From the NCBI GenBank assembly GCA_002918705.1, contig PQKR01000008.1, forward strand, positions 62,001 to 126,000: a stretch of DNA of 64,000 nucleotides, written 5' to 3'. The position numbers and the translations under genes were made by a program. Under the pieces are notes generated by a model. That model searched no databases. It was not told the origin of the DNA and was given only the letters and a program-made list of their open reading frames with translations. Positions 26,184 through 37,130 of the stretch are shown one piece after another. Positions within the stretch are counted from its first letter, which is position 1, and every line of letters begins with the position of its first letter. The stretch is from Escherichia sp. ESNIH1 (lineage in GTDB: Bacteria; Pseudomonadota; Gammaproteobacteria; Enterobacterales; Enterobacteriaceae).

Positions 26184-26990
26184 ATGAAATTTGTTTCTTT
26201 TAATATCAACGGGCTGCGCGCGCGCCCCCATCAGCTGGCGGCAATCGTAGAGAAACACCAGCCGGACGTGATCGGCCTGCAGGAGACAAAGGTTCACGAC
26301 GATATGTTCCCGCTCGAAGAGGTGGCGAAGCTGGGCTACAACGTCTTTTATCACGGCCAGAAAGGGCATTACGGCGTGGCGCTGCTGACTAAAGAGACAC
26401 CGGTCTCAGTGCGTCGCGGCTTTCCCGGTGACGACGGCGAGGCGCAGCGCCGGATCATCATGGCAGAGATCCCTTCTACGCTCGGCAATATTACAGTGAT
26501 CAACGGCTATTTCCCGCAGGGCGAAAGCCGCGACCATCCGACAAAATTCCCGGCGAAAGAGAAGTTTTATGCCGATCTGCAGAGCTATCTGGATAACGAG
26601 CTGAAGAAGGATAGCCCGGTACTAATCATGGGCGACATGAATATTAGCCCCACGGATCTCGATATCGGCATCGGCGAAGAGAGCCGTAAGCGCTGGCTGC
26701 GCGGCGGCAAGTGCTCGTTCCTGCCGGAAGAGCGTGAGTGGCTGGGCCGCCTGCTGGAGTGGGGGCTGGTGGATACCTTCCGCCACGCGAACCCGGAAAC
26801 GCAGGATCGCTACTCCTGGTTCGACTACCGCTCAAAAGGGTTTGATGACAACCGTGGGCTGCGTATCGATCTGCTGCTCGCCAGCCAGTCGCTGGCAAGC
26901 CGTTGCCAGGAGACCGGCATCGATTACGATATCCGCAGCATGGAGAAGCCCTCCGACCATGCGCCGGTATGGGCCAGCTTTACGCTCTGA
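26184..26990 (+). CDS. xthA: Exonuclease III
   Basis: A 268-residue AP endonuclease/3'-exonuclease of base-excision repair, identical in length to E. coli ExoIII. Catalytic motifs are [10 protein letters not shown] (start), LQETKVHDD (metal Glu), [14 protein letters not shown] (Asp/Asn pair), RIDLLLAS and SDHAPVWA (His). The start MKFVSFNI at 26184 is chosen over the in-frame codon four residues earlier by conservation. It is divergent from ast. Confidence 0.97.
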   Translation: MKFVSFNINGLRARPHQLAAIVEKHQPDVIGLQETKVHDDMFPLEEVAKLGYNVFYHGQKGHYGVALLTKETPVSVRRGFPGDDGEAQRRIIMAEIPSTLGNITVINGYFPQGESRDHPTKFPAKEKFYADLQSYLDNELKKDSPVLIMGDMNISPTDLDIGIGEESRKRWLRGGKCSFLPEEREWLGRLLEWGLVDTFRHANPETQDRYSWFDYRSKGFDDNRGLRIDLLLASQSLASRCQETGIDYDIRSMEKPSDHAPVWASFTL

Positions 26991-27002
26991 TCCGGTTAGA
27001 TA

Positions 27003-27079
27003 ACGCCGGGCGGCGGCTACGCTTTGCCCGGCCTACGGAGCTTGCCACATGTAGGCCCGTGCAGGCGGCCGCCGGGCAT
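27003..27079. repeat. REP/BIME element after xthA
   Basis: Two inverted copies of a REP-like palindrome (GCCGGGCGGCGGCTACGC ... GCCGCCGGGC) with the shared inner tract GCCTAC/GTAGGC, between the stops of convergent xthA and ynjH. It is of the same family as the elements at 28942, 36321 and 43582. Confidence 0.8.
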
Positions 27080-27088
27080 TAAACACAC

Positions 27089-27358
27089 TTATTCCCGTAC
27101 TCGCCGCCACACCAGCGGATTAGTGCTGAGCGTACGTTCGTCGCGCTGGCACTGCAGTAGTACCCCCTCTGCCTTGATCACCGCGCCTTCCGAGTAGTTC
27201 TGATCCTGATAGATACAGCACAGATTACAGGGCTGCGGACGCTGTCCGCCCGCGCTAAAGACCTCCGGCGGAACGTTCACCTCCACGTCCGGGCGGATAG
27301 GGTCAGCCTGCGCCCCAGCGGATAAAAGTCCAAGCAGTGCAATCACGTAACGGTTCAT
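27089..27358 (-). CDS. ynjH: YnjH family exported protein (DUF1496)
   Basis: An 89-residue protein with a signal peptide (1-18, ending AQA) and the conserved DUF1496 block CNLCCIYQDQNYSEGAVIKA followed by GVLLQCQRD. The Cys-rich CNLCC may form disulfides in the periplasm. It matches E. coli YnjH in length and in its place before gdhA. The function is unknown. The ydjX-nudG genes that lie between xthA and ynjH in E. coli are absent. Confidence 0.92.
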   Translation of the reverse strand: MNRYVIALLGLLSAGAQADPIRPDVEVNVPPEVFSAGGQRPQPCNLCCIYQDQNYSEGAVIKAEGVLLQCQRDERTLSTNPLVWRRVRE

Positions 27359-27587
27359 CGATGACGCTTCCTTTTTTAGTTCTGACGATCACTATAACGG
27401 TAAACCGGGCTGGTTCCTTTAATTTATCTACTCATCGTTTTTAGTTATGACTTTGGCTCACTTATAAATTTCCCTTTGCGGATCAACTTTTCGCTTGCCT
27501 GGCAAAGTGGTACGGGTGGTATAGTCGAAAACAGCGCTAAAACGCTCACACAACGCACATAATTTATTATAAGAGGAACTTATCTCT

Positions 27588-28931
27588 ATGGATCAAGCAC
27601 GCTCTCTGGAATCATTTCTTACCCATGTTCAACAGCGCGACCCGCATCAGAGCGAGTTTGCGCAGGCCGTTCGCGAGGTTATGACCACGCTCTGGCCATT
27701 TCTTGAAGCAAATCCGCACTATCGTCAAATGTCGCTGCTTGAGCGGCTGGTAGAGCCGGAGAGGGTGATCCAGTTTCGCGTGGTATGGGTAGATGATAAG
27801 AATCAGGTGCAGGTCAACCGCGCCTGGCGCGTGCAGTTTAACTCTGCTATCGGCCCATTTAAGGGCGGCATGCGCTTCCACCCTTCGGTAAACCTGTCGA
27901 TCCTTAAGTTCCTTGGCTTTGAGCAGACCTTTAAAAACGCCCTCACCACCCTGCCAATGGGCGGGGGGAAAGGCGGCAGCGACTTCGATCCCAAGGGCAA
28001 AAGCGAAGGTGAAGTGATGCGTTTCTGCCAGGCGCTGATAACCGAGCTGTATCGCCATCTGGGGCCTGACACCGACGTTCCCGCAGGAGATATCGGCGTC
28101 GGCGGCCGCGAGGTGGGCTTTATGGCGGGGATGATGAAAAAGCTCTCCAATAGCAGCGCCTGCGTCTTTACCGGCAAGGGACTCTCTTTCGGCGGCAGCC
28201 TGATCCGCCCCGAAGCGACCGGCTACGGCCTGGTCTACTTCACTGACGCGATGCTCAAGCGTCACGGCCTGAGCTTTGAAGGGATGCGTGTGGCGGTCTC
28301 TGGCTCCGGTAACGTGGCGCAGTACGCTATCGAAAAAGCCATGCAGTTTGGCGCTCGCGTTATCACCGCCTCCGATTCCGGCGGCACCGTGGTAGATGAA
28401 GCTGGTTTTACGGTTGAGAAGCTGGCGCGCCTGTGCGAAATCAAAGCCAGCCGCGATGGCCGTCTCGCCGACTACGCCCGCGAGTTTGGCCTGGTCTGGC
28501 TGGAAGGCAAGCAGCCGTGGTCCGTGCCGGTGGATATCGCTCTGCCGTGCGCGACCCAGAACGAGCTGGGCGAGGATGCAGCCCGTCAGCTGATCGCCAA
28601 CGGCGTGAAGGCGGTGGCGGAAGGTGCGAATATGCCCACTACCATCGAAGCTACCGATCTGTTCCTTGAGGCGGGGGTGCTGTTTGCGCCAGGCAAAGCG
28701 GCCAACGCGGGCGGGGTCGCCACTTCCGGTCTGGAGATGGCGCAGAACGCCGCGCGCCTGGGCTGGAAAGCAGAGAAAGTCGATGCACGCCTGCACCACA
28801 TCATGTTGGATATTCACCACGCCTGCGTGGAGTACGGCGGCGAAGGTAAACAGACCCACTACGTGCGCGGGGCAAACATTGCCGGGTTTGTGAAGGTGGC
28901 CGACGCGATGATTGGACAAGGGGTAATTTAA
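27588..28931 (+). CDS. gdhA: NADP-specific glutamate dehydrogenase
   Basis: A 447-residue hexameric GDH, as in E. coli, assimilating ammonia onto 2-oxoglutarate. The substrate motif is LPMGGGKGGSDFDPKG (catalytic Lys), with GDIGVGGREVGFM following; the NADP fold has AVSGSGNVAQYAIEKA (near 240). The C-terminus contains EGANMPTTIEAT. AAGAGGAACTT precedes the ATG. It is a low-affinity route used when ammonia and energy are plentiful. Confidence 0.97.
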   Translation: MDQARSLESFLTHVQQRDPHQSEFAQAVREVMTTLWPFLEANPHYRQMSLLERLVEPERVIQFRVVWVDDKNQVQVNRAWRVQFNSAIGPFKGGMRFHPSVNLSILKFLGFEQTFKNALTTLPMGGGKGGSDFDPKGKSEGEVMRFCQALITELYRHLGPDTDVPAGDIGVGGREVGFMAGMMKKLSNSSACVFTGKGLSFGGSLIRPEATGYGLVYFTDAMLKRHGLSFEGMRVAVSGSGNVAQYAIEKAMQFGARVITASDSGGTVVDEAGFTVEKLARLCEIKASRDGRLADYAREFGLVWLEGKQPWSVPVDIALPCATQNELGEDAARQLIANGVKAVAEGANMPTTIEATDLFLEAGVLFAPGKAANAGGVATSGLEMAQNAARLGWKAEKVDARLHHIMLDIHHACVEYGGEGKQTHYVRGANIAGFVKVADAMIGQGVI

Positions 28932-28941
28932 TTCTACGGCT

Positions 28942-29021
28942 ACGCCGGGTGGCGGCTGCGCCTTACCCGGCCTACGTTTCGAGCCGTTGTAGGCCCGGTA
29001 AGCGCAGCGCCACCGGGCTTT
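28942..29021. repeat. REP/BIME element after gdhA
   Basis: GCCGGGTGGCGGCTGCGCC ... GGCCTAC, a spacer, then GTAGGCCCGGTAAGCGCAGC ... CACCGGGC in inverse orientation. It sits between the convergent ends of gdhA and topB, the usual location of a BIME that protects 3' ends or stops transcription. Confidence 0.85.
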
Positions 29022-29030
29022 ACGCAGATT

Positions 29031-30938
29031 TTAGGCCGAACTCTTCTTCTTTTTAAACGATTTCTTCGCACCGCTGCCCGGCGCAACAATCCCTTTAAAC
29101 TGGCGAACCGGGGTGCTGCGCGCCTGATCGATCAGCTGATAGAGCGTGCCCACCAGCGGCTGCATAAAGTCCTGATAGCGGCACTGTTTCTCGCTGATCT
29201 GCGTCAGGACTGACTCCCAGTGGGCGGTCATATCCGGCCTTGCAGCCATCTCCGGCAGAGAGTGGATCAGCGCCCGTCCCGCGTCGGTAGAGAGAATGCT
29301 CCGCCCTTTCTTGTGCAGGAACCCACGTTTAAAGAGCAGCTCGATAATCCCTGCACGAGTCGCTTCTGTGCCCAGACCGTCGGTGGCGCGGAGGATCTTC
29401 TTGAGATCTTTATCCTGCACGAAGCGCGCAATCCCGGTCATGGCCGAAAGCAGCGTGGCATCGGTAAAAGGCCGCGGCGGCTGCGTCTGGCGCTCAACCA
29501 CCTCCCCCTTCTCACACAACAGCTCATCGCCCTTCGCCACCACCGGCAGCGGCGTGCCGTCGTTCTCTTCGTCCCGCTCTTTGCTGCCGAGCAGGGTCCG
29601 CCACCCGGCCTGGGCCAGAAAACGCGCCTTCGCCAGGAACTTGCCGTTGGCGATATCCAGCTCGATCTCGCACTTGCGGAACATCGCATCCGGGCAGAAC
29701 TGCATCAGATACTGACGGGCAATCAGGCCATAGACCTTCGCTTCATTCTCATGAAGGTTCACCGTGCTGCTGCGCGCCGTGGGAATAATGGCGTGGTGGG
29801 CGTCGACCTTTTTATCGTCCCAGCAGCGGTTACGCCGATCTGCGTCGATCGCCGGCTGCGGCAGCAGGTCCGGGGCGTGCACGCCAATGGCCTTCATCAC
29901 CGAATGGCGTCCGGCAAAGTGCTCCTCCGGCAGATAGCGGCTGTCAGAGCGCGGATAGGTGATCAGCTTATGGGTCTCATAGAGCTTCTGGCAGATATCC
30001 AGCACGTTTTGCGCGCTCAGCCCGAAGCGCTTTGCCGCCTCAATCTGCAATGAAGAGAGCGAAAACGGCAGCGGCGCGGGCTCCGACTCCTGCTTGTCGT
30101 TATAGCGGGTAACGTGGGCTGGCTGACCGGAGATCCGTTTGACCACGTGCTCCGCCAGGGTCCGGTTGAGCAGTCGCCCCTCCTCATCCTGATGCGGCTC
30201 GCAGGCCTCGCTCGGCTGCCAAAGGGCGGTAAAGCGCTCATCCTTCGGCGTAACGATATGCGCTTTGACCTCAAAGAAATCTTTAGCGACAAAGTTCTCA
30301 ATCTCTTCATCGCGGCGCACCACCAGCCCCAGCACCGGGGTCTGGACACGCCCCACCGAGAGCACCCCCTGGTAGCCCGCGTTGCGCCCCAGCAGCGTCC
30401 AGGCGCGGGTCATATTGATGCCATAGAGCCAGTCGGCCCTTGCCCGCGCCAGCGCCGAGACGCAGAGCGGAATAAACTCGCTGTTGGCGCGCAGGCGACC
30501 AATGGCTCGCTCTACCGCCTGCGGGTTGAGATCGTTAATCAAACAGCGCTGGACGCGCTGGCGCTTCTCCGCTGGGAGCTGGAGGTAGTCGAGCACCTCA
30601 TCCACCAGCAGCTGGCCTTCGCGATCCGGGTCACCAGCGTGGATAATCTCGCTGGCCTCGCCGAGCAGACGCTTGATCACGTTGATCTGTTTGGTGACCG
30701 AGGCGCGCGGCTGCAGCTGCCACTTCTCGGGCACGATAGGCAGATCCGCCAGGCTCCAGCGGGCGTAACGGCTATCATAGACGTCCGGCTGCGCCTGCTC
30801 GAGCAGATGGCCGATGCACCAGGTTACCACCTGACCATTGCCACACTCGATGTAGCCGTCGCCCTTGCGATGGGGCTTAGGCAGCACGTCGGCAATGGCG
30901 CGACCCAGGCTGGGTTTCTCGGCAATAAACAACCGCAT
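29031..30938 (-). CDS. topB: DNA topoisomerase III
   Basis: A 635-residue type IA topoisomerase (E. coli: 653). The N-terminal TOPRIM has [20 protein letters not shown] and [17 protein letters not shown] with its DxD metal motif. The active-site Tyr lies in [15 protein letters not shown] (about 328). The C-terminus ends in a Lys-rich tail ([11 protein letters not shown]) that is shorter than in E. coli. It decatenates replication intermediates. It lies three bases after selD in the same transcription unit. Confidence 0.96.
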   Translation of the reverse strand: MRLFIAEKPSLGRAIADVLPKPHRKGDGYIECGNGQVVTWCIGHLLEQAQPDVYDSRYARWSLADLPIVPEKWQLQPRASVTKQINVIKRLLGEASEIIHAGDPDREGQLLVDEVLDYLQLPAEKRQRVQRCLINDLNPQAVERAIGRLRANSEFIPLCVSALARARADWLYGINMTRAWTLLGRNAGYQGVLSVGRVQTPVLGLVVRRDEEIENFVAKDFFEVKAHIVTPKDERFTALWQPSEACEPHQDEEGRLLNRTLAEHVVKRISGQPAHVTRYNDKQESEPAPLPFSLSSLQIEAAKRFGLSAQNVLDICQKLYETHKLITYPRSDSRYLPEEHFAGRHSVMKAIGVHAPDLLPQPAIDADRRNRCWDDKKVDAHHAIIPTARSSTVNLHENEAKVYGLIARQYLMQFCPDAMFRKCEIELDIANGKFLAKARFLAQAGWRTLLGSKERDEENDGTPLPVVAKGDELLCEKGEVVERQTQPPRPFTDATLLSAMTGIARFVQDKDLKKILRATDGLGTEATRAGIIELLFKRGFLHKKGRSILSTDAGRALIHSLPEMAARPDMTAHWESVLTQISEKQCRYQDFMQPLVGTLYQLIDQARSTPVRQFKGIVAPGSGAKKSFKKKKSSA

Positions 30939-30941
30939 TGC

Positions 30942-31985
30942 TTAAATAATCTCAATCATTGGGCGACCCGCCCGGGCCGTCACCAGCTCGCCGATGGCGC
31001 TGAGGGTGATATCAAACTCGGCGGCAGTGGCTTTCACCTCCGCTTCCGCCTCCGGCGAGACCGCCAGCAGCAGGCCGCCGGAGGTTTGCGGATCGCAGAG
31101 CAGATCCCGCCACGCCTGCGGCATAGGCCCCATCAGGTGACCGTAGCTGGCAAAGTTGCGCTGCGTCCCGCCGGGTACCGCGCCCTGAGCAATGTACTCT
31201 TCTACGCCGGGCAGCTTGGGCACCGCCTCATAGCGTACCTGCGCCTGCACGCCAGCCCCCTGGCACACCTCGCTCAGATGACCGAGCAGGCCAAAGCCGG
31301 TGACGTCGGTCATGGCTTTCACCCCTGGGATGTTCGCAAAGGCGGCACCAGCAATATTCATCTGGCACATCACGTCCCGCGCCAGCCCCTGATGCTCCGG
31401 TTGCAGCAGCGATTTTTTCTCGGCGGTAGTGAGGACGCCAATCCCCAGCGGTTTGGTCAGAAATAGCTTGCACCCCGCCTCGGCGGTGCTGTTTCTCTTC
31501 ACTCGCGCGGTCGGCACAATGCCGGTAACGGCCAGACCGAAGATAGGTTCCGGTGCGTCGATGGAGTGCCCCCCTGCCAGCGCAATTCCCGCCTGCTGGC
31601 AGGCAAAGCGCCCACCCTCGATCACCTCCCGGGCGATCTCCGGCGACAGCGTGGCGATCGGCCAGCCGAGGATCGCGATCGCCATGATCGGTTTACCACC
31701 CATCGCATAGATGTCGCTGATGGCGTTGGTCGCGGCGATACGGCCAAAGTCGTAGGGATTATCCACGATGGGCATAAAGAAATCGGTGGTGCTGATGACG
31801 CTCGTTCCGTTGCCGAGATCGTACACCGCCGCGTCATCCCGCGTCTCATTGCCGACCAGCAGATTAGGATCGACAAATTTCGCCTGCTCGCTATGCAGAA
31901 TGGTCTCCAGCACCTTTGGCGAAATTTTGCACCCGCAGCCTGCACCGTGGCTGTACTGTGTTAAACGAATAGCCTGCTCGCTCAT
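30942..31985 (-). CDS. selD: Selenide, water dikinase (selenophosphate synthetase)
   Basis: A 347-residue SelD, the E. coli length. The reactive segment is [10 protein letters not shown] with Cys17 and Lys20 in a Cys-type (not Sec) enzyme; [11 protein letters not shown] and [16 protein letters not shown] are the ATP/metal blocks. It makes selenophosphate for Sec-tRNA and 2-selenouridine. The ATG two codons upstream abuts the AGGAG, so the second ATG (31985) is chosen. It follows ydjA and precedes topB. Confidence 0.96.
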   Translation of the reverse strand: MSEQAIRLTQYSHGAGCGCKISPKVLETILHSEQAKFVDPNLLVGNETRDDAAVYDLGNGTSVISTTDFFMPIVDNPYDFGRIAATNAISDIYAMGGKPIMAIAILGWPIATLSPEIAREVIEGGRFACQQAGIALAGGHSIDAPEPIFGLAVTGIVPTARVKRNSTAEAGCKLFLTKPLGIGVLTTAEKKSLLQPEHQGLARDVMCQMNIAGAAFANIPGVKAMTDVTGFGLLGHLSEVCQGAGVQAQVRYEAVPKLPGVEEYIAQGAVPGGTQRNFASYGHLMGPMPQAWRDLLCDPQTSGGLLLAVSPEAEAEVKATAAEFDITLSAIGELVTARAGRPMIEII

Positions 31986-32023
31986 GGACATCTCCTGTCA
32001 ATTCGATCCCACTATGGTAGCGC

Positions 32024-32575
32024 TTAGAAATAGCGGACGAAAGGGGATGTATCCGGGATGCTCACCGTGGTAGCGGCCTTCAGCTGCGGCGTGCCGAGGT
32101 AGAGGAAGCCCACAATCTGATCCTGCTCGCGGCACGCCAGCGCTTCGCGCACTACCGGGCTGTCGGTTAGCGGCCCGCTGCGCCAGATGCCGTTAAAGCC
32201 CTGCGCCTGCGCCGCCATCTGCATCGCCATTACCGCGCAGCCTGCGGAGAGAAGCTGCTCCCAGCGCGGCACCTTCGGGTGGGCTTCACAGTGCGCAACT
32301 ACCGCAATAATCAGCGGCGCACGAAACGGCGCGCTGCGGGCCTTATCGATACCCTTCTCATCCTGCCCGGCCTCGGTGGCTGCGCGCGCCAGCAGCTGGC
32401 TAAAACGCTCGCGCCCTTCCCCTTCTACAATGAAAAAGCGCCACGGTTGCAGCGTACCGTGGTCGGGTGCACGCATACCCGCGCGCAGGATGTTCTCAAG
32501 AATTTCCCCTGCCGGCGCGGGTTCAGCCAGCCGGGAGGCGCTGCGACGGTTAACGAGCAGTTCTAGTGCGTCCAT
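32024..32575 (-). CDS. ydjA: Nitroreductase-family FMN protein YdjA
   Basis: A 183-residue minimal nitroreductase, the same length as E. coli YdjA. FMN-site elements are NRRSASRL (residues 9-16), [19 protein letters not shown] and the C-terminal [10 protein letters not shown]. The physiological substrate is unknown; these enzymes work as FMN dimers with NAD(P)H. It is the first gene of the ydjA-selD-topB unit, with a CAGGAG site. Confidence 0.94.
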   Translation of the reverse strand: MDALELLVNRRSASRLAEPAPAGEILENILRAGMRAPDHGTLQPWRFFIVEGEGRERFSQLLARAATEAGQDEKGIDKARSAPFRAPLIIAVVAHCEAHPKVPRWEQLLSAGCAVMAMQMAAQAQGFNGIWRSGPLTDSPVVREALACREQDQIVGFLYLGTPQLKAATTVSIPDTSPFVRYF

Positions 32576-32738
32576 TAGTTAACTCCTGTCATCAAATTTG
32601 GGCATAAAATTAACATGCGCGGGAACTTTGTTACAGCGCCGACGGTGATTCCTGCTGACAAGAGGCCGTCGTGTAATTAGGATAACCGCACATTCCCGCA
32701 CGGGGTGCGGTGGTTGTTAATCAGGTTAGGGAGAAGAC

Positions 32739-34592
32739 ATGCGAACCCTTTGGCGTATTATTGCCGGATTCTTTAAATGGACGTGGCGAGCGCTCAACTT
32801 TATGCGTGAGCTGGTGTTCAATATTTTTTTCATCTTGTTGATTCTGGTAGGCGTCGGCATCTGGATGCAGCTGAGCTCTGGCACGGCTGAGCATACCAGT
32901 CGGGGTGCATTACTTCTTGATATTACCGGCGTGGTGGTAGATAAACCTTCCAGCAGCAGCAAGCTGAGCGCGCTGGGCCGCCAGCTGTTTGGCGCCAGCT
33001 CTGACCGTCTGCAGGAGAACTCCCTGTTTGATATCGTGGAGACTATTCGCCAGGCGCAGGCCGATCGCAATATTACGGGTATTGTCCTCGATCTGAAAAA
33101 CTTTGCCGGGGCCGATCAGCCCTCAATGCAGTATATCGGCAAGGCGCTGAAGGCGTTCCGCGACAGCGGCAAGCCGGTCTATGCCGTCGGGGATAACTAC
33201 AGCCAGGGGCAGTACTACCTTGCCAGCTTTGCCAATAAGGTGTGGCTCTCGCCGCAGGGCATGGTAGATCTGCACGGCTTTGCCACCAACGGCCTCTACT
33301 ACAAATCGCTACTCGACAAGCTGAAGGTCTCAACCCACGTCTTCCGCGTGGGTACCTATAAATCTGCCGTTGAGCCGTTTATCCGTGACGATATGTCCCC
33401 CGCCGCGCGCGAGGCTGACAGCCGCTGGATTGGCGAACTCTGGCAGAACTACCTGGGCACGATTGCCGCCAACCGCCAGATCACCCCGCAGCAGCTCTTC
33501 CCCGGTGCCCAGGGCGTGCTGGATGGCTTACGCAAAGTGGGTGGCGACACCGCTAAATACGCGCTGGACAACAAGCTGGTTGATACGCTGGGCAGCAGCG
33601 CCGATGCTGAAAAAGCGTTAGTAAAACAGTTTGGCTGGAGCGATGAGGATAAAAACTATCGCGCGATTAGCATGTATGACTATCCGCTGAAAAAACCGAG
33701 CGACGTGGGTAGCAGCGTGGCGGTGATCTTTGCCAACGGCGCGATCATGGACGGGGAAGAGACGGCCGGCAACGTGGGGGGTGACACCACCGCCGCGCAG
33801 ATCCGTGACGCGCGCATCGACCCCAATGTTAAAGCCATTGTGCTGCGGGTTAACAGCCCTGGCGGCAGCGTCACCGCTTCAGAGGTGATCCGTGCCGAGC
33901 TGGCCGCAGCGAAGGCGGCGGGCAAGCCGGTGGTGGTCTCGATGGGCGGTATGGCGGCATCGGGGGGCTACTGGATCTCCACCCCGGCCAACTACATTGT
34001 GGCTAACCCCAGCACGCTCACCGGCTCCATCGGTATCTTCGGGGTGATTAACACCGTCGAGAAGAGCCTTAATGAACTGGGCGTGCATACGGACGGTGTG
34101 GCCACCTCCCCGCTGGCAGATGTGTCGGTCACTAAAGCTCTGCCGCCGCAGGTGCAGGAGATGATGCAGTTGAGCATCGAGAACGGCTATCAGCGCTTTA
34201 TCTCTCTTGTGGCTCAGGCGCGTAAATCGACGCCGGAACAGGTCGATAAGATTGCTCAGGGTCACGTCTGGACCGGCGAGGATGCGAAAAACAACGGTCT
34301 GGTGGATGCGCTGGGTGATTTCGACGATGCCGTGGCAAAAGCTGCCGAGCTGGCGAAGCTGAAACAGTGGCATATCGAGTACTACCAGGACGAGCCGACC
34401 TTCCTGGCTCGCATGATGGACGGTTTCTCCGGTGAGATCCGCGCCATGCTGCCGCAGGCCTTGCAGGCTTACCTGCCCGCCCCGCTGGCAGCGGCGGCGG
34501 ATACGGTCAAAACTGAGACTGACAAGCTGGCGGTATTTAACGATCCGCAAAGCCGCTACGCGTTTTGCCTGACCTGCGCCAACATCCGATAA
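32739..34592 (+). CDS. sppA: Protease IV (signal peptide peptidase)
   Basis: A 617-residue tandem S49 protease, the E. coli length (618). An N-terminal membrane anchor (about 25-47, [20 protein letters not shown]) is followed by an N-terminal domain with the catalytic Lys in [13 protein letters not shown]. The C-terminal domain has the Ser nucleophile in [17 protein letters not shown]. It degrades cleaved signal peptides from the periplasmic face of the inner membrane. TTAGGGAGA precedes the ATG. Confidence 0.96.
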   Translation: MRTLWRIIAGFFKWTWRALNFMRELVFNIFFILLILVGVGIWMQLSSGTAEHTSRGALLLDITGVVVDKPSSSSKLSALGRQLFGASSDRLQENSLFDIVETIRQAQADRNITGIVLDLKNFAGADQPSMQYIGKALKAFRDSGKPVYAVGDNYSQGQYYLASFANKVWLSPQGMVDLHGFATNGLYYKSLLDKLKVSTHVFRVGTYKSAVEPFIRDDMSPAAREADSRWIGELWQNYLGTIAANRQITPQQLFPGAQGVLDGLRKVGGDTAKYALDNKLVDTLGSSADAEKALVKQFGWSDEDKNYRAISMYDYPLKKPSDVGSSVAVIFANGAIMDGEETAGNVGGDTTAAQIRDARIDPNVKAIVLRVNSPGGSVTASEVIRAELAAAKAAGKPVVVSMGGMAASGGYWISTPANYIVANPSTLTGSIGIFGVINTVEKSLNELGVHTDGVATSPLADVSVTKALPPQVQEMMQLSIENGYQRFISLVAQARKSTPEQVDKIAQGHVWTGEDAKNNGLVDALGDFDDAVAKAAELAKLKQWHIEYYQDEPTFLARMMDGFSGEIRAMLPQALQAYLPAPLAAAADTVKTETDKLAVFNDPQSRYAFCLTCANIR

Positions 34593-34598
34593 TACATC

Positions 34599-34627
34599 TC
34601 CCCCCGTTAACGGGGGGATTTTCTTTG
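34599..34627 (+). terminator. Intrinsic terminator of sppA
   Basis: CCCCCC-GTTAAC-GGGGGG stem followed by ATTTTCTTT, seven bases after the sppA stop and about 20 before ansA. Confidence 0.8.
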
Positions 34628-34647
34628 CAGTAGAAGAACAGACAACC

Positions 34648-35664
34648 ATGCAAAAAAAATCAATTTACGTCGCCTATACCGGCGGGACCATTGGCATGCA
34701 GCGTTCGGAACAGGGATACATTCCGGTCTCTGGCCATCTGCAACGCCAGCTGGCGCTGATGCCCGAGTTTCATCGTCCAGAGATGCCAGACTTTACTATC
34801 CACGAATACGATCCGCTGATGGATTCGTCGGATATGACCCCCGAAGACTGGCAGCACATCGCAGACGATATCAAAGCTAACTACGATCGCTACGATGGCT
34901 TTGTGATCCTGCACGGCACCGATACAATGGCCTTTACCGCCTCGGCGCTGTCGTTCATGCTGGAGAACCTTGGCAAACCGGTAATAGTGACAGGGTCACA
35001 AATACCCCTCGCTGAACTGCGCTCTGACGGGCAGATTAACCTGCTCAACGCCCTCTATGTCGCGGCTAACTATCCGATTAACGAAGTGACGCTGTTCTTC
35101 AACAACCGTCTGTTTCGCGGTAACCGTACCACAAAAGCCCACGCGGACGGCTTTAACGCCTTCGACTCCCCGAACCTGCAACCGCTGCTGGAAGCGGGCA
35201 TCCATATCCGTCGCCTCGGCAACCCCGGCGCGCCGCGCTGCAACGGTGAGCTAATTGTTCACCGCATTACCCCGCAGCCGATCGGCGTGGTGACGATCTA
35301 TCCAGGCATCTCCGCCGACGTGGTGCGCAACTTCCTGCGCCAGCCGGTAAAGGCGCTGATCCTGCGCTCCTATGGCGTAGGCAACGCGCCACAGAATGGC
35401 GAGTTTCTGCGCGAGCTGGAGGCAGCCAGCGCGCGTGGCATTGTGGTGGTTAATCTCACCCAGTGTATGTCTGGCAAGGTGAACATGGGCGGCTACGCCA
35501 CCGGCAACGCGCTGGCCCATGCGGGTGTCATCGGCGGCGCGGACATGACGGTTGAGGCGACGTTGACTAAGCTACACTGGCTGCTAAGCCAGGATCTGGA
35601 CGCCGAGGCCATTCGCCAGGCGATGACCCAGAACCTGCGCGGCGAGCTAACCCCGGACGAATAA
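34648..35664 (+). CDS. ansA: Cytoplasmic L-asparaginase I
   Basis: A 338-residue type I asparaginase. The nucleophile motif is AYTGGTIGMQRSEQG (residues 9-23) and the second catalytic motif is ILHGTDTMAFTASAL (about 89-103). There is no signal peptide, so it is cytoplasmic, hydrolysing asparagine to aspartate and ammonia. pncA follows after ten bases in the same orientation, suggesting an ansA-pncA operon of two amidohydrolases, as in E. coli. Confidence 0.96.
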   Translation: MQKKSIYVAYTGGTIGMQRSEQGYIPVSGHLQRQLALMPEFHRPEMPDFTIHEYDPLMDSSDMTPEDWQHIADDIKANYDRYDGFVILHGTDTMAFTASALSFMLENLGKPVIVTGSQIPLAELRSDGQINLLNALYVAANYPINEVTLFFNNRLFRGNRTTKAHADGFNAFDSPNLQPLLEAGIHIRRLGNPGAPRCNGELIVHRITPQPIGVVTIYPGISADVVRNFLRQPVKALILRSYGVGNAPQNGEFLRELEAASARGIVVVNLTQCMSGKVNMGGYATGNALAHAGVIGGADMTVEATLTKLHWLLSQDLDAEAIRQAMTQNLRGELTPDE

Positions 35665-35674
35665 GGAGCCTGTC

Positions 35675-36316
35675 ATGACACAACGCGCACTCTTGCTGGT
35701 GGATATACAGAACGATTTTTGCGCCGGTGGGGCGCTGGCGGTCCCGGAGGGCGACAGCGTAGTTGACGTAGCTAATGCGCTGATCGACTGGTGTAAAGCG
35801 CGTGGCGATGTGGTGGTAGCCAGTCAGGATTGGCACCCGGCCGATCACGGCAGCTTCGCCAGCCAGCACGCTGTAGAGCCCTATACCCAGGGAACGCTGG
35901 ATGGGCTTCCGCAAACCTTCTGGCCCGATCACTGCGTTCAGGGAAGCGAGGGTGCCGAGCTGCATCCCCTGCTTCAGCAAAAAGCCATTGACGAGGTCTT
36001 TCACAAAGGTGAAAACCGGACCATTGACAGCTACAGCGCCTTTTTTGACAACGGCCATAAGCAGAAGACCGGGCTGGATGCCTGGCTGCGCATGCGCGGT
36101 ATCACCGAGCTTATCGTGCTGGGTCTGGCGACGGACTACTGCGTGAAATTTACCGTGCTGGATGCGCTACAGCTGGGCTATCAGGTCAATGTGATAACCG
36201 ACGGCTGCCGGGGAGTGAATATTGGTAAGCAGGACAGCGCTCAGGCGTTTATGGAGATGGCGTCCGAAGGTGCAACGCTCTATACCCTGGCAGATTGGGT
36301 AGAGACCCACGCCTGA
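35675..36316 (+). CDS. pncA: Nicotinamidase/pyrazinamidase
   Basis: A 213-residue cysteine hydrolase converting nicotinamide to nicotinate for NAD recycling. The catalytic Asp is in DIQNDFCAGG (residues 8-17), metal ligands are in DWHPADHGSF, the Lys in FHKGENR and the nucleophile Cys in GLATDYCVKFTVLDA. TAAGGAGCC precedes the ATG. With nadE it gives two NAD-supply genes in the window. pncA is followed directly by a BIME and yeaC; the ydjE-ydjL block of E. coli is absent. Confidence 0.96.
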   Translation: MTQRALLLVDIQNDFCAGGALAVPEGDSVVDVANALIDWCKARGDVVVASQDWHPADHGSFASQHAVEPYTQGTLDGLPQTFWPDHCVQGSEGAELHPLLQQKAIDEVFHKGENRTIDSYSAFFDNGHKQKTGLDAWLRMRGITELIVLGLATDYCVKFTVLDALQLGYQVNVITDGCRGVNIGKQDSAQAFMEMASEGATLYTLADWVETHA

Positions 36317-36320
36317 TTAA

Positions 36321-36393
36321 TGCCCGGTGGCGCTACGCTTACCGGGCCTACATGGGTGTGTAGGCCGGGCAAACGCAGTGCCGCCCGGCGTTT
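36321..36393. repeat. REP/BIME element after pncA
   Basis: GCCCGGTGGCGCTACGCTTACCGGGCCTAC in + orientation (read as two arms), then GTAGGCCGGGCAAACGCAG ... GCCCGGCG inverse, between convergent pncA and yeaC. Confidence 0.85.
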
Positions 36394-36402
36394 ACCAACG
36401 CA

Positions 36403-36675
36403 TTACTTGAACGTCGCGATCGGTTTGGGCGCGATGCCAAACTCCTCTTTCAGCTGCTGCTTGCTCTTCATCACCATCTGGCCGTTGGTATCGATGGTCA
36501 TATGCTGCGCCTCGGTATTGTGACGTGCCTGCCAGAGCATCACCAGCTGCAGGCTGTTCTCTTTCTGCTCCGGCGTTAGCGCCACGCCATCGGGCCATTT
36601 CCCGGTCTCAACTGCCGTCGCCAGCCGCTGATAAACCTCCGGCGTCATGCTTGCCACAAGCTCATTGATTTCCAT
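36403..36675 (-). CDS. yeaC: YeaC family protein (DUF1315)
   Basis: A 90-residue soluble protein equal in length to E. coli YeaC and very similar in the core (SMTPEVYQRLATAVETGKWP, LTPEQKENSLQLVMLWQARH, GQMVMKSKQQLKEEFGI). No catalytic motif or membrane segment is seen. It lies 41 bases downstream of msrB on the same strand, so co-transcription is likely. The function is unknown. Confidence 0.93.
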   Translation of the reverse strand: MEINELVASMTPEVYQRLATAVETGKWPDGVALTPEQKENSLQLVMLWQARHNTEAQHMTIDTNGQMVMKSKQQLKEEFGIAPKPIATFK

Positions 36676-36716
36676 CGTTCACCCGCTTTGGTGGAATAAT
36701 TTGCTGAATCGATTCT

Positions 36717-37130
36717 CTAGCCCTTAATCTGCTCGCCGTCAGCCTCATCGTTGAAGCTCAACGAGGCCGAATTGACACAGAAACGCTCCCCGGTCGGCTG
36801 TGGGCCATCCGGGAAAACATGGCCTAAATGGGCGTCACAATTGCCGCAGCGGATCTCAATTCGCTGCATGCCATGTGAGTAATCGTTAAGATACCGGATA
36901 GCATTTTCACTGACCGGCTCGTAGAAGCTTGGCCAGCCGCAGCCGGAGTCATATTTGCTCTGAGAGTTAAACAGGGCAGCATCGCACACCAGGCAGTGAT
37001 AGACGCCTTCGCGCTTGTTATGCAACAGCTTACCGCTGAACGGCGGCTCTGTGCCGTGGTTTTGCGTCACATAAAACTGCATTTCAGTAAGGCTTTTTTT
37101 CAGGTCATCCTGAGAGGAGTGATTAGCCAT
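36717..37130 (-). CDS. msrB: Peptide methionine-R-sulfoxide reductase
   Basis: A 137-residue SelR-domain enzyme that reduces Met-R-sulfoxide in proteins. Two CxxC zinc pairs are seen ([21 protein letters not shown]), the conserved [10 protein letters not shown] block and the catalytic Cys in [13 protein letters not shown]. It matches E. coli MsrB in length. It is divergent from gapA and leads into yeaC. Confidence 0.96.
   Translation of the reverse strand: MANHSSQDDLKKSLTEMQFYVTQNHGTEPPFSGKLLHNKREGVYHCLVCDAALFNSQSKYDSGCGWPSFYEPVSENAIRYLNDYSHGMQRIEIRCGNCDAHLGHVFPDGPQPTGERFCVNSASLSFNDEADGEQIKG

Noticed and set aside
27612-28919. 435-codon open frame opposite gdhA
   Set aside because: It mirrors the codon phase of gdhA, has no ribosome site or family sense, and gdhA is certain.
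30114-31466. 450-codon open frame opposite topB and selD
   Set aside because: It spans the junction of two certain genes on the other strand and reads as their shadow; there is no recognisable protein.
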